Assembly (NCBI GenBank): GCA_013426805.1
Contig: JACDZG010000052.1
Span: forward strand, 1-47,498
Direction: 5' to 3'
Origin: Chromatiaceae bacterium
GTDB lineage: Bacteria > Pseudomonadota > Gammaproteobacteria > Chromatiales > Chromatiaceae
Length of the DNA: 47,498 bases
In this document: positions 1-11,100 of the stretch, piece after piece
How positions within the stretch are numbered: the stretch's first letter is position 1
How the letters are laid out: every line of letters starts with the position of its first letter
Notes under the pieces: generated by a model
What the model was told of the DNA's origin: nothing
The model's database searches: none
What the model saw: only the letters and a program-made list of their open reading frames with translations
Translations under genes and position numbers: made by a program

Positions 1-54
1 CAGGTCGGTCAAAGCGATGCCGAAGAGTCGATGCCAGGGGGTGTGATCACGCAT
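1..54 (-). CDS. N-terminal fragment of an unidentified gene leaving the window
   Basis: An ATG at 54 opens an uninterrupted frame of 18 codons to the window edge, beginning MRDHTPWHRLFGIALTDL. The composition (aromatic, balanced charge, no arginine or proline runs) looks like real protein rather than antisense noise. I do not recognise the family with certainty. No strong ribosome binding site is visible. The gene would read out of the window, away from the palindromic repeat that follows. Confidence 0.35.
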   Translation of the reverse strand, partial: MRDHTPWHRLFGIALTDL

Positions 55-78
55 TTGGCCAGCATACCGCAAGCCGAA

Positions 79-173
79 GGTGATTTCCCAGGAAGGATCG
101 ACCGCGTGGTGGGGCGATTGAAATCGCCCCTACAGCCCCCCGTAGCGGGAATGTCGATTCCTGGGAATCGCCT
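79..173. repeat. Nested palindromic repeat, copy 1
   Basis: An outer imperfect inverted repeat (AGGTGATTTCCCAGGAA at 79-95, answered by TTCCTGGGAATCGCCT ending near 173) encloses an inner hairpin GGGGCGATT / AATCGCCCC around 110-131. The same outer/inner design recurs near 15050-15175 and at 35399-35566, so this is a dispersed element and not a one-off terminator. It abuts the stop codon of the Cas6-like remnant. Confidence 0.7.
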
Positions 174-594
174 AAAGGCTCAGCAGTTCATAGCAACCGA
201 ACCCCATGCTGGCGTTCTTGCCGACGCCGAGCCATTGGCCGAGGTGGAGATAGGGCCAGAGGGTTTCGCTGCCGGTCAGGTCCAGGTCGAGATGGCCGAC
301 CAGCCCCCCGGTGTCGACCCGATGACCGTGGCGGGCGGCGTAGCGCGAGGCGTCTTGCCGGCGCAAGTCGCGGTCGAGGAGGCGCGCTTGTTCGCTCGCG
401 GCTTTGAGCTGGTCGAAGGGCGCTTGGAGTTGGCGGCGGGTGTAGAAGTATTGCAGCAGGCTGGCGCGGCGCACCAGGGCCATGAGAAAGGGGCCGAGGT
501 CGAGCCCGCCGGACCGATTGGCTTGAAGACCACGCCCGCCGCCGCCATCCCAGGGCGACCGGGAGGCGGCTTGCTCCCCTCGTTTCAATTGCAC
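172..594 (-). pseudogene. 5'-truncated Cas6-like CRISPR endoribonuclease remnant
   Basis: The 140-codon frame (GTG at 594, in-frame stop just upstream) ends in a sequence closely resembling the C-terminal half of Cas6/RAMP pre-crRNA endoribonucleases. It has FLMALVRRASLLQYF, a segment ending in TGGLVGHLDLDL, a 'WPYLHLGQWLGVGKNASMGF' block with the glycine-rich RNA-binding loop, and a terminal GCYEL. Family members are normally about twice as long and carry an N-terminal ferredoxin-like domain, which is missing. The first 30 codons are low-quality. No CRISPR array or other cas gene is in the window, and the gap to prlC leaves no room for the missing half. I read it as a decayed leftover of a cas locus. 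It could also continue a locus that has been rearranged. Confidence 0.6.
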
Positions 595-611
595 CTGTCA
601 CAGGATGAACC

Positions 612-2645
612 ATGTCCAATCCGCTCCTCGATCACGTCGGTCTCCCCGCCTTCGCCCGCATCCGGCCGGAACATGTCGAGCCCGCGCTCGATGCCCGGCT
701 CGCGGACTGCCGCACTGAGATCGCCCGCCTGACCAGCGCGGTGCCGGTCCCCACCTGGGAGAATTTCGTCGAGGCCCTGGAGGAGATGGACGACACGCTC
801 AGCCGGACCTGGTCACCCATCGGTCATCTGAACGGCGTCATGAACAGCGACGCCCTGCGCGCCGCGTACAACGCTTGTTTGCCCAAGCTCAGCGACTACG
901 GCACCGAGGTCGGCCAGAACGAGGACCTGTTCCGCGGCTACCAGGCGGTGGCGACTCTGGAACACCTCAACCCCACCCAGCGCAAGCTGGTGGAGAACGC
1001 GCTGCGCGATTTCCATCTCTCGGGTGTCGATCTGCCGGCGGACAAGAAGGCCCGCTACAAGGCCATCAGCCAGGAACTGTCCCAGCTCACCAGCAAGTAT
1101 TCCGAGAACCTGCTCGATGCCACCAATGCCTGGACCAAGTTGATCACCGATCCGGCGCAGTTGGCCGGCCTGCCCGAATCGGCGCTGGGTCTGGCCCGGC
1201 AGAATGCCCGGCAGCGCGATCAGGAGGGCTGGCTGCTGACGCTGGATATGCCCTCCTATCTCCCGGTGCTGACCTATGCGGACCATCGGGACCTGCGCTT
1301 CGAGGTCTATCAGGCCTACAGCACCCGCGCCTCCGATCAGGGACCGCACGCCGGTCAGTGGGACAACGGCGCGGCCATGGAACGGATTCTGGCGTTGCGC
1401 CACGAGCTCGCCCAACTCCTGGGTTTCGCCAATTATGCGGAACGCTCGCTCGCCACCAAAATGGCGCCCTCGCCGGACGCGGTCCTGGCCTTCCTGAACG
1501 ATCTGGCCGACCGCTCGCTCGCCCAGGCCCGTCAGGAACTGGCGGAAGTCCAGGCGTTTGCCCGCGAACACCATGGCATGGACACCCTGGAGCCCTGGGA
1601 CCTGACCTACTACGGAGAGAAGCTGCGCCTGCACCGCTACCAGATCAGCCAGGAAGAACTGCGGCCCTACTTTCCGGTTTCGCGCGTCCTCACCGGGCTG
1701 TTCGAGGTCGCGCAGCGGCTCTTCGGCGTGCGCATCGAAGAGTCCCGGACCTTCGAGACCTATCACCCGGATGTGCGCTTCTTCGAAATCCGGGATCAGG
1801 AGACCCGCCAGTTGCGCGGCCAGTTCTATCTCGACGCCTTCGCCCGCCCCAACAAGCGCGGCGGCGCCTGGATGGATGTCTGCACCAACCGGCTGCACAC
1901 CGCCCGTTATGACCAGATCCCGGTCGCCTATCTGGTCTGCAACTTCAGCCCGCCGGTCGGCGCCACGCCCTCGCTGCTCACCCACAACGAGGTGGAGACC
2001 CTGTTCCACGAGTTCGGCCACGGCCTGCACCACATGTTGACCAAGGTGGATTATCCGGCGGTCGCCGGCATCAATGGGGTCGCCTGGGACGCGGTGGAAC
2101 TGCCTAGCCAGTTCATGGAGAACTGGTGCTGGGAGCGTGCGCCCTTGGACCTCTTCGCCGCCCACTGGGAGACCGGGGCGCCGCTCCCGCCGGAACTCTA
2201 CGAACGCATGACGGCGGCCAAGAATTTCCAATCGGGCATGCAAATGATGCGGCAGCTCGAATTCGCCCTGTTCGATTTTCGTATTCATCTGGAGTACGAC
2301 CCGGCCCGCGGCGGACGCATCTACGAGATCCTGGAAGACGTTCGCAACCAGGTGGCCGTGGTCCGGCCGCCGGCCTTCAACCGCTTCGCCCACGGTTTCT
2401 CACATGTCTTCGCCGGGGGCTATGCCGCCGGCTATTACAGCTACAAGTGGGCCGAAGTGCTGTCCGCCGACGCCTTCTCGCTGTTCGAGGAGCGCGGTGT
2501 TTTCGATGCCGCCACCGGCCGCGCCTTCCGTGAGAACATCCTGGAAAAAGGCGGGTCCCGCGACGCCATGGATCTCTATGTCGACTTCCGCGGCCGCCCG
2601 CCGACCACGGATGCGCTGTTGCGGCACTCGGGGATCAGTGCCTGA
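612..2645 (+). CDS. prlC: Oligopeptidase A (M3 family zinc metallopeptidase)
   Basis: A cytoplasmic zinc endopeptidase that degrades short peptides, including cleaved signal peptides. The 677-residue length matches E. coli OpdA/PrlC (680). The zinc site HEFGH is at residues 466-470 within the typical context LFHEFGHGLHHML, and the downstream helix carrying the third ligand contains WDAVELPSQFMENW. The N-terminus (NPLLDHVGLPAFARIRPEHV) is the usual one for the family, supporting the ATG at 612. It appears to be a single-gene unit, 65 bp from the downstream Uma2 gene. No anomaly is seen. Confidence 0.95.
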   Translation: MSNPLLDHVGLPAFARIRPEHVEPALDARLADCRTEIARLTSAVPVPTWENFVEALEEMDDTLSRTWSPIGHLNGVMNSDALRAAYNACLPKLSDYGTEVGQNEDLFRGYQAVATLEHLNPTQRKLVENALRDFHLSGVDLPADKKARYKAISQELSQLTSKYSENLLDATNAWTKLITDPAQLAGLPESALGLARQNARQRDQEGWLLTLDMPSYLPVLTYADHRDLRFEVYQAYSTRASDQGPHAGQWDNGAAMERILALRHELAQLLGFANYAERSLATKMAPSPDAVLAFLNDLADRSLAQARQELAEVQAFAREHHGMDTLEPWDLTYYGEKLRLHRYQISQEELRPYFPVSRVLTGLFEVAQRLFGVRIEESRTFETYHPDVRFFEIRDQETRQLRGQFYLDAFARPNKRGGAWMDVCTNRLHTARYDQIPVAYLVCNFSPPVGATPSLLTHNEVETLFHEFGHGLHHMLTKVDYPAVAGINGVAWDAVELPSQFMENWCWERAPLDLFAAHWETGAPLPPELYERMTAAKNFQSGMQMMRQLEFALFDFRIHLEYDPARGGRIYEILEDVRNQVAVVRPPAFNRFAHGFSHVFAGGYAAGYYSYKWAEVLSADAFSLFEERGVFDAATGRAFRENILEKGGSRDAMDLYVDFRGRPPTTDALLRHSGISA

Positions 2646-2710
2646 GGTGATTGGGATTGGCGGGCGATCGGTCTAGAATCCGGGTATACCAACGCGCGAG
2701 GGCAATCGCC

Positions 2711-3511
2711 ATGGGTCAGTCCCAACACCAATCCGGCTCCGGCCCCTTCCGGGCGGATCAGTTGCATGATGGCGACCGTTACGAGCTCTCGAACGGCCAC
2801 CCCATTTATTGCGCCCCCGCCGGGCCGGACCACGCCAGCCGTAGCCTCACCGGGGCGGCGGTGATCGCCAGCGACCCGGACGTGGAATGGGTGGGAGTCG
2901 ATGCGGGTTTCTCGCCGGAGCCCGGCACCCTGCGGGCACCGGACGTGGCCGTTGCCGCGCCGCCGAGCGGACGCGGATGGATTCCGGGCGTGCCGCTGCT
3001 GGCAGTGGAATATGCGAGTGTCGGCCAGGATGAGGCCGATCTGCAGACCAAGATCGGCGAACTGTTGCGCGGCGGGAGCCGCGCTGTCTGGGTCGTGCGG
3101 CTCCTGGGTCCGCGCCGGGTCGAGGTCCACCGCCCCGACGAACCCATGCGGGTGGCGACCCTCGGCGAGTCACTCACCGCCCCCGGCGTCCTGCGCAACC
3201 CGGTGCCGGTGGAAGCGCTCTTCGAGCACGCGGCGGCGGAGCAAGTCACACTCCGCAACCTGCTGCAGCGGGCCGGCTACACGGACCTGGAGGCGGTGCG
3301 GGACGAGGGACGGGAGCAAGGGCGGGAAACCGGACGCGAGGAAGGCCGCGCGGGCCTGGCAGACGCCATTATCGCCCTCCTTGCCGCGCGGGGCCTGGAG
3401 CCGAGCGCCGCGGTCAGCGAGCGCATCCAGGCCAGTGGCAACCTGGACCAGCTCAAGACCTGGCTGCTCGCCGCCGCGCGGGTGACCGACCCGACAAGGA
3501 TCTTCGACTGA
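2711..3511 (+). CDS. Uma2 family PD-(D/E)XK endonuclease-like protein
   Basis: A 266-residue protein of the Uma2/DUF820 restriction-endonuclease-fold family. The core is visible as LRAPDVAVA (PD), then LLAVEYASVGQ and DEADLQTKIGELL, giving the acidic-x-K arrangement of PD-(D/E)XK nucleases. It then has a C-terminal tail rich in E/G/R (DEGREQGRETGREEGR) predicted to be a charged helix, and a final [21 protein letters not shown] block. The start at ATG 2711 is chosen because the closest paralogue (18668-19567) begins at the equivalent Met. Longer in-frame extensions are not conserved between the two. The biological role of stand-alone Uma2 proteins is not established. They are often numerous in cyanobacteria and purple sulfur bacteria. 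Confidence 0.85.
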   Translation: MGQSQHQSGSGPFRADQLHDGDRYELSNGHPIYCAPAGPDHASRSLTGAAVIASDPDVEWVGVDAGFSPEPGTLRAPDVAVAAPPSGRGWIPGVPLLAVEYASVGQDEADLQTKIGELLRGGSRAVWVVRLLGPRRVEVHRPDEPMRVATLGESLTAPGVLRNPVPVEALFEHAAAEQVTLRNLLQRAGYTDLEAVRDEGREQGRETGREEGRAGLADAIIALLAARGLEPSAAVSERIQASGNLDQLKTWLLAAARVTDPTRIFD

Positions 3512-3529
3512 TCCGCCGCCTGCGAGCGA

Positions 3530-4270
3530 TCACGGCCGCTCGGAACGATCGAGACCCTCGGCTGCTTCCTTCTCGTCGGACTCCCCCCGCAACGTCAAGC
3601 GATAACCGCGGCCACGGACCGCCCAGATCGTCACGGCGTCGATGCCGGCGTCACTGAGCTTGCGCCTGATATGACCGATGTGAACATCGGCGGCGCGGTC
3701 AGCCGGGTCCCAGTTGACCCGCTGCACCAAGGCGCCCCGCCCGACCGGCCGGCCCCCGGCGCGCATCAACTGCTCGAGCATCGAGGTCTCCATCTCGGTC
3801 AGTTCAACGGCGTCCGCCACCCCCTCGCAACGCACCTGGCGGGCGCTCACATCGAGCTGCACGGGTCCGCAGCGTAGCGTCGTTTCCTGGGTCAGCGCGG
3901 GTTGCCGACGCCGCAGGACGGCGCGGATGCGGGCGTTCAGTTCGCCCTGCGCAAAGGGCTTGGTCACATAGTCGTCAGCCCCCGCGTCCAACCCGCGGAT
4001 GCGATCCTCGATTTCGTCGCGGCCGGTCATGATGATGACCGCCACCTCGGTGGTGCGGGTCAACTCAACCGCCAGGTCAATGCCATCCTCGCCGCTCAGG
4101 CCGAGATCGAGCAGGACCAGATCGGCACCCTGGCTGCGGTAAATGCGACGCAACTCGGCGCCGCACAGCGCGAGCGCCGTGACATAGCCATCGTGCTCCA
4201 GACCGCGAGCCACGGCTCTGGCGAAGGGGATGTTGTCCTCGACAATAATGATTCGCGGTGCGTCTGTCAT
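3530..4270 (-). CDS. OmpR/PhoB-family response regulator
   Basis: A two-component transcription factor of 246 residues. The receiver domain (1-120) has the acidic pair E11/D12, phosphoacceptor D55 in LVLLDLGLSGEDG, T82 and K104 in VTKPF. A winged-helix DNA-binding domain (about 130-228) ends in the typical AVRGRGYRL wing. An acidic tail (GESDEKEAAEGLDRSERP) extends beyond the usual end. No histidine kinase gene is adjacent in the same operon. The large kinases starting at 5103 are on the opposite strand and are plausible but unproven partners. The gene converges on the Uma2 gene with 18 bp between stops. Confidence 0.92.
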   Translation of the reverse strand: MTDAPRIIIVEDNIPFARAVARGLEHDGYVTALALCGAELRRIYRSQGADLVLLDLGLSGEDGIDLAVELTRTTEVAVIIMTGRDEIEDRIRGLDAGADDYVTKPFAQGELNARIRAVLRRRQPALTQETTLRCGPVQLDVSARQVRCEGVADAVELTEMETSMLEQLMRAGGRPVGRGALVQRVNWDPADRAADVHIGHIRRKLSDAGIDAVTIWAVRGRGYRLTLRGESDEKEAAEGLDRSERP

Positions 4271-4491
4271 GGTTTAACCCGGCGTTGCCCTCCCTTCCTG
4301 TCCGCTAAAGCCCGACACTGTTCAGGATAGACCAAGATCCTGTCAACCTGAAAAGAACGGTTCGAGGCTAGCCCCTTTACACGTCTTTACCATGACTGCC
4401 GATATCAGACACTATCCTTATGTCTCGAACGACCAGTCGGCAAGTCACCGTCCGCTTTTCCAAGGCGCACCGACGCCAGGGAAATATCTAC
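4271..4491. promoter_or_regulatory. Divergent intergenic region between regulator and receiver gene
   Basis: 221 bp separate the divergent start codons at 4270 (-) and 4492 (+). The stretch around 4320-4420 is less GC-rich than the surroundings and is the only place for both promoters. I see no clear sigma-70 pair and no convincing direct repeats for OmpR-type binding. Confidence 0.4.
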
Positions 4492-5001
4492 ATGAATCAG
4501 AATGATCAGATCGTTATCAATCACCCGCACATCGTCGCCGTCGACGACCAGGCGGCATCGCTGCAACAAATCCGCGAGGCATTGGGCGATATTCACTTGG
4601 ATTGCCGCACCTTCCAGGACCCGCGGGCGGCGCTGGCGTCCATGACGGCGGCCCCCCCTGATGTCCTGATCACTGACGTCTTCATGCCCGGCCTGGACGG
4701 CTTCCAACTCGCCGAACTCACCCGACAACAGTGCCCCAACACCCTCATCATCGGCGTATCGGGCGCGCTCGACATTGGCTGCGGCATCGACTGCGGCCCG
4801 CTGCGTGACCGGCTCAGCGCCGATTTCCTGTTCGCGAAGCCGCTCGATCCAATCGCCCTTTTCGCCGCGCTGGCCTGCGCGCTACGCTCACCGATCCGAT
4901 CCGATCGCGATTGGAACCGATCCCGGCAGCCGTACCCCGCTTATCCCATCCGCGCCGACGCCTGCCCGACCCCACCAACGGCGCCGCGGCGTCCGCAGTG
5001 A
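4492..5001 (+). CDS. Stand-alone receiver (CheY-like) domain protein
   Basis: A 169-residue single-domain response regulator. Residues 13-140 form a receiver with D18/D19, phosphoacceptor D62 in LITDVFMPGLDG, a serine in IIGVSGAL and lysine in LFAKPLDP. The tail is proline/arginine-rich and looks disordered. ATG 4492 is preferred over a start 24 codons upstream because homology begins after it. It lies 101 bp upstream of the giant hybrid kinase on the same strand, so it may be phosphorylated by that kinase or act as a sink. The receiver retains the catalytic residues, so it should be active. Confidence 0.85.
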   Translation: MNQNDQIVINHPHIVAVDDQAASLQQIREALGDIHLDCRTFQDPRAALASMTAAPPDVLITDVFMPGLDGFQLAELTRQQCPNTLIIGVSGALDIGCGIDCGPLRDRLSADFLFAKPLDPIALFAALACALRSPIRSDRDWNRSRQPYPAYPIRADACPTPPTAPRRPQ

Positions 5002-5102
5002 GTCAGCGGCGTGAACCCGTTTAGTCGTCTGCGCGGCGGCCGGCCCGGCAGCGCGGGCAGCAATCCGCCGCGTCCGCCACTCAAGCCCGTCCGCAATCCC
5101 CC

Positions 5103-8100
5103 ATGAAACTCATCTGCCTTGACGATGACCCCCGCATGGAACCCGCATTGCGCCGTTTCGCGCGGCAACTGGGCCACGAGGTCCAGTTTCATACCGCCAG
5201 CGCGATCTTCAAAGCACGTAACCGCATCGCTGCCGCCCGGCAGCACCTGTCGGCCGCGGCCGGCCGCCATCGACGGCTCGCGCTCACGCTCGCGCTGGCC
5301 GCGGCGGCCATCGCCGGCAATTATTTCAGTTTGCCGTTATTTTTCGGCGTCGACATCCTGTTCGGTTCCATCGCGGTCGTGTTGGCCTTGGCCTGGCTGG
5401 GCACCGGCCCCGGGCTGGCCGTGGCCGTGGCCGGGGGCACCTACACCTGGCTGCTGTGGGATCATCCCTATGCCTTGATCATCCTGGTCGCCGAAGCCGC
5501 CGCGATCGGCCGGCACCGGGAGCGGGCGCGCCGACGCGGGCGAATCCCGCCCCCGCTGGCGGTTTCGGCGACCCTCTACTGGATCCTGATCGGCATCCCG
5601 CTGGTACTGCTGTGTTACCGGTTCGGCCTTGAGCTGCGCTGGACCGCGACCTTCTTGATTGCCTTCAAACAAGCTCTCAACGGCATTCTCAATGCCGCCA
5701 TCGCCGGTCTGATCCTGGTGGGAACAGCACACCTCGGGCGCCGCCCGCCCGGATTGCCGCTCGCCGAGGTCCTGTTCGGGGTGCTGCTGGCCGGCGTGCT
5801 GGGACCCCCGCTCCTGGTCACCTCCTTGCAGAATCTCGGCATCAAGGAACGCCTCGAGATCGCCTACGCGGACCGCTTCACGCTCGCGGGCCAACTCACG
5901 CTCGATCAACTGGCCGCGGAGCGCGCGGCCGACAGTGCCGACACCAGCGGCCGGCCGGCCCCGCTACGGCGACTGGGTGAACGCCTGACCACACTGCTGT
6001 CCGCGGCAACCGACCCCCAGGTCCGCCTGGAGTCCGGTCCGCCACCGGCCGCCGCGGCCCTAACGCTCGGCAAACGGCCCCAACCGGGACAGCGCATTCC
6101 CACCGCGGCCCCCGGACTGTTCCTGGTCGTGCCCGACGCGCGCGCGGCCTCACGTATGGCGCTCTGGAGCCGGGCGCGGTACCGCCTGGACCTGCCCGCG
6201 GCCGCGTCGTCCCTGCCCAACCAACGCCTGGTCATCGAGTTCAACGCGGCGCCCTTGATCCAACAGATCCAACTGCGCGAGACGAAACTGCTCGCGGTGC
6301 TGCTGACGCTCGCCTTGCTGGGAGTGGTCGCGGCCGATTGGCTGAGCCGACGCATCGTAACGCCCCTACGGCGGCTGGCGGAGAGTACCCGGGCCCTGCC
6401 GACCGCCATCGGCGACGACCAGCCCTGGCAGCCGCCAACCCCCGGACTACTGACCGAGACCCGTCAGTTGACGCAAGCCGTGGCGGAGATGGCAAACTCA
6501 CTGGCCGCCGGCTTTAAGACGCTCAGAGAAGAGCAGGATCGACGCGAAGTCCTGGTCAGAATTCTCTCCGAACAGGGCGAACACTACCGCCTGGTAGTCG
6601 ACAATATCGAAGACCTGATCGTCCGCGTCGATGTGCAGGGACGGTTCGAGTATGTCAGTCCATCCTACTGCCGCACCTTCGGCCGCCACGAAGCCGACCT
6701 GATCGGCCAACACTATCTGCCGCTCGTCCATCCGGACGACCAGCACGACACCACGCGGGCGGTCGACAGCCTGTTCCGTCCGCCCTTTAGCTGCACCATC
6801 GAGCAGCGCGCGCAGACCGCTACCGGTTGGCGCTGGTTCCAATGGTTCGATCGCGCGTTGCTCGACGCCCAGGGCCAGGTCATCGGCATCGTCGGCGTGG
6901 GCCGCGACATCACCGAACGCAAGGCCGCGGAACAGGCCCTGCGCGAGAGCGAGCAGCGCTTCCGTACCCTCTTCGAGACCATGGCCGAGGGCGTGGTTTA
7001 CCAGGACGCCGACGGGGCCATCACCGACGCCAATCCGGCGGCCGAGCGGATGCTCGGCCTCTCGTTGGCCCAGCTCCAGGGGCGTGATTCGACTGACCCG
7101 CGCTGGCACGCCGTGCGGGAGGACGGTCTTCCCTTCCCGAGTGAGGAGCATCCGGCCATGATCGCCCTGCGCACCGATACGGACCCGGGCGAAACCGTGA
7201 TGGGTGTCTTCAATCCATTGGCGACCGGCCCGCGGTTGAGTGATGACACCACCTGGCTGCTGGTCCACGCCCGCCCCGAGCGCAAGCCGGGCGAGTCCAG
7301 ACCCTATCGGGTGTTCACCACCTTCTCGGACATCACCCGGCTCAAACAGACGGAGCATCGCCTCACCGCCATCCTCGAGTCCTCACCGCACGGCATCGTG
7401 GAGGCGGACCCCCTGACCTGGCGTCTGCTGTGGTGCAGCGGCTCCATGTTGCGTCTCTTCGGCTATAACGCGGCCGACTGGGAAGATCAATGTCTGACCA
7501 TGGAAGACCTGCACCCGCTCGCGTCCTTGCCCCTGGTTCGGTCCGAATACACGCGGATCGCCAGTGCCGATCTGGCGCCCGCCCTCGACCTGCCCTGCCG
7601 CCGTCGCGACGGCAGCATCTTTTACTGCAAGCTCTCTCCCGGTCTGTCGCGGATCGGTAACGACGCGACCCTGATCGCCTTTTTCACCGACGTGACGCCG
7701 GAGTACCAAGCGCGCCGCGCCGTGGAACAGGCCCGCACCGCCCTGCTCAAAGCTCAGGAGATCGCCAAACTGGGATCCTGGGAACTGGACATCGCCGCCG
7801 GTGTGCTGTCCTGGTCACCCGAGGTGTTCCGCATCTTCGAGCATGCACCCACGGACTTCACCCCCGACTACCCGGCGCTGCTGGCCGCCATTCATCCCGA
7901 CGACCGACCCATGGTCGAACGCGCATACTGGGACTCTCTGGCCAAGCGCACCCCGTATGACCTCGTCCATCGGCTGCTGCTGCCGAGCGGACAGCTCAAA
8001 TGGGTACACGACCGCTGCGAGTCCGACTTTGCCCCGGACGGCCGACCGCTGAAATCACACGGAACCATCCAAGACATTACTGAACAGGAAATGGCCGCGC

Positions 8101-11100
8101 TGGCCCTGGCCGATCAGCAGCGGCGCCTGTCGAATATCATCGACGGCACCCGGGTGGGCACCTGGGAATGGGAAGTCCAGACCGGCGTCACGGTGTTCAA
8201 CGCGCGGTGGGCCGAGATCGCCGGCTACCGCCTGGACGAACTCACCCCCACCAGCATCGAAACCTGGAGCACCCTCGCTCACCCGGAGGATCTCAAGCGC
8301 AGCGGCGCACTGATCGACCGGCACTTCAAAGGCGAGTTGGACAGCTACGAATGCGAACTGCGCATGCGCCACAAGGACGGGCACTGGGTGTGGGTCCTCG
8401 ATCAGGGCCGGGTGATGGAACGGGATGCCGCGGGCGCGCCGCGACGCATGTCCGGCATCCACCAGGACATCACGGCCCGCAAACTGGCGGAACTGGCGGT
8501 GCGCCAGCGCGAGGCCATTGTGGGTGAACTGCTGGCCCTCGCCGCCGAGTTCGTCAAGGCACCCGACCAGGCGATCCTGGCGCTGACCGAGCGGGCAATC
8601 GCACGCATCGGCCGTTTCAGCCAGGCCGACCGCAGCTATTGTTTCCGCCTCGACGCGGCGGCGGACACCCTCAGCAACACCATCGAATGGACGGCCGAGG
8701 GCATTGCTCCGATGATCGCGCACCGTCAGGCGATTCCCCTGACCGCGCTGCCGGCCCTCATGATCCGGTTGCGAGCCGGCGCCCCCGCCGTGGTCCCCCG
8801 GGTGGCGGACCTGCCCGCCGACTGGTCCAGTGAGCAGGCGTTGTTCCTCGCTCAGGGCATCCGGTCGCTCCTCGTGGTCCCCCTCATCGTCGAGGAGACC
8901 CTGTTGGGCTGTATCGGCTTCGATGCGGTACGCAACCCGCGGGACTGGTCCGAGGTGGAGGTGCACTTCCTCCAAGTCTTCGCCAGCATCCTGGCCGGAG
9001 CCATGGAGCGGTCGCGAGCGACCGCGGAACTGCGCGCGAGCAACGCCCGCTACGATGAACTGGCCCGCCAAAGCCGCGCCATCGCCTGGGAGGTGGATGC
9101 CGCGGGACGCTTCACCTATGTCAGCCCGGTGTGCGAGGCGGTACTGGGCTATCAGCCGGCGGAACTGCTTGGAACTTTCTACTACGAATTGTTCGCTCCG
9201 CACGACCAGGCAGCGATCAAAGCCGCCGCTCAGGAGGTCTTCGCTCAGCAGGCGCCCTTCAAGGACTTCGTCAACTGCTGCCTGACCCGCGATGGCAGCC
9301 CGGTCTGGCTCTTGACCAACGGCACCCCGCTCCTGGCCGACGACGGCAGCCTCCGGGGTTACCGCGGGATGGATGCCGACATCACCGAGCGCTATCTGGC
9401 GCAGGATCGCATCAAGGAGAGCGAGGGCCGGCTCGCCGCGGTCTTCGAGAATGCGCCCATTGGCATGGCCCTGGTCGGACCGGACCGGCGGACCATACTG
9501 AGCAACCGCGCTCTGGCGGCCTTCCTCGGGCGCACCGCGGAGGATTTGATCGGCCTGCGCTTCGATGACCTGACTCACCCGGACGACCGTGACCTGGACG
9601 TCACCGCATTCGACGCACTGATCGGCGGCGGTCAGACCGGGTACCGCATGACCAAGCGTTACCTGCACGCGGACGGCCGCACGGTCTGGGGGGACTTGCG
9701 CGTGGCGCTGCTGCCGACCCGCCCCGGCGAACCGCCCCTGCCGCTGGGAATGGTCGAGGACATTACCGAGTTGCACGCGGCCACGCAACGCCAGCAGATT
9801 CTGGAAGACGCCATGGCGCGCTATGCCGCGCAACTCGAACAACTGGTCGACCTGATCAGCCTGCCGCACCCGGCACCGGAACAGGTCCGCGCCCTGCTCC
9901 GGCTGAGTTGCCGGGGTTTGGGCATGGCCGCAGCGGTCCTGGGGATCGTCGATGAGGCGCACGGACACCTGACGCTGACCAGGGTGCGCGATGACGCGCC
10001 GACCGGCGCCATCCCCGAACTCAGCCACGCGCTGCTGGCCGAGCCGCTGACGGAGCGGGGCAGCCCTCGGCTCCTACCGCCGGAGCGGCTGCCGCCTGCC
10101 GCGACCGCCGCGGGTTTCAACTGCGGTATCCTCATCGCCTTCGACGGCACGCACCCGGACGGCTCCCACGCAACCCTGACACTCGCACTCTGGGGATTTC
10201 AGCCACGCTCACCATTGGAAAAACCGGAACGTCAGATCATTCGTCTGATCGCCCAGCGCATCGCCTCGGTGCGGCGCCAGGACCAGATCCAGCGCGACCT
10301 GATGGAGGCCCGGGAACGCGAGGCCATCGGCCACCTGGCCAGCGGCGTAGCTCACGACTTCAACAACCTGCTGGGCGTGATCGGCGCCAACATCTACTAT
10401 CTCGATAGTTGTCTCGGCAACCAGTACCCACCCGACGCGGAGGTCCGCCAAGTCCTGGAGGAGACGCAAAGCGCCCTGGGACACGCCAAGGTCGTTACCT
10501 CCGGCATCCTCGCCTTGAGCCGCGGCGGTCACGTGCCCTTGGAGGTCGTCGACCTGGAGCAGACCATCGCCGAACTGGAACGCATCCTGCACCACATCCT
10601 GCCGTCCGGCATCACGCTGGGCGTCACCGTGGCACCCGGACTGACCGCCTTGAGCAACGGCGCCTTTCTCCAGTCGGCGCTGCTCAACCTGGTGCTCAAT
10701 GCGCGCGACGCCATGGCCGACGGCGGCGTCTTGACCGTTCAGGCGCATCCCATCGCGTGGCACCAGGATACCCCGCTCGCGGTCGGCCACCTGGGTCCCA
10801 TGGACTGCGTGGATCTCCGGGTCAGCGACTCCGGCAGCGGCATCGCACCCGACATCCTCCCGCGGATCTTCGATCCCTTATTCTCCACCAAGCCCGCGCG
10901 GCGCGGCCACGGCCTCGGGCTCTTTATGGTGCAGGAGTTCATTGCCCGCTCGGGGGCTGGACTGGCAGTCCAGTCGAAACCGAATGTCGGCACCTGTTTC
11001 CGGCTGCTGTTGCCCCAGGACACCACGGTCGCCGCCCCCTGGCCGGACCAGATGATTCCCGCCGCCCGACCCGCTCGGACGAACCGCCCCGCGGCGGCAC

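Noticed and set aside
813-2393. A 526-codon open frame antisense to prlC
   Set aside because: It is the mirror of a conserved metallopeptidase gene. Composition is typical of GC-rich antisense frames and no motif is seen. The same applies to the long antisense frames at 8055-10028 and 41040-43880.
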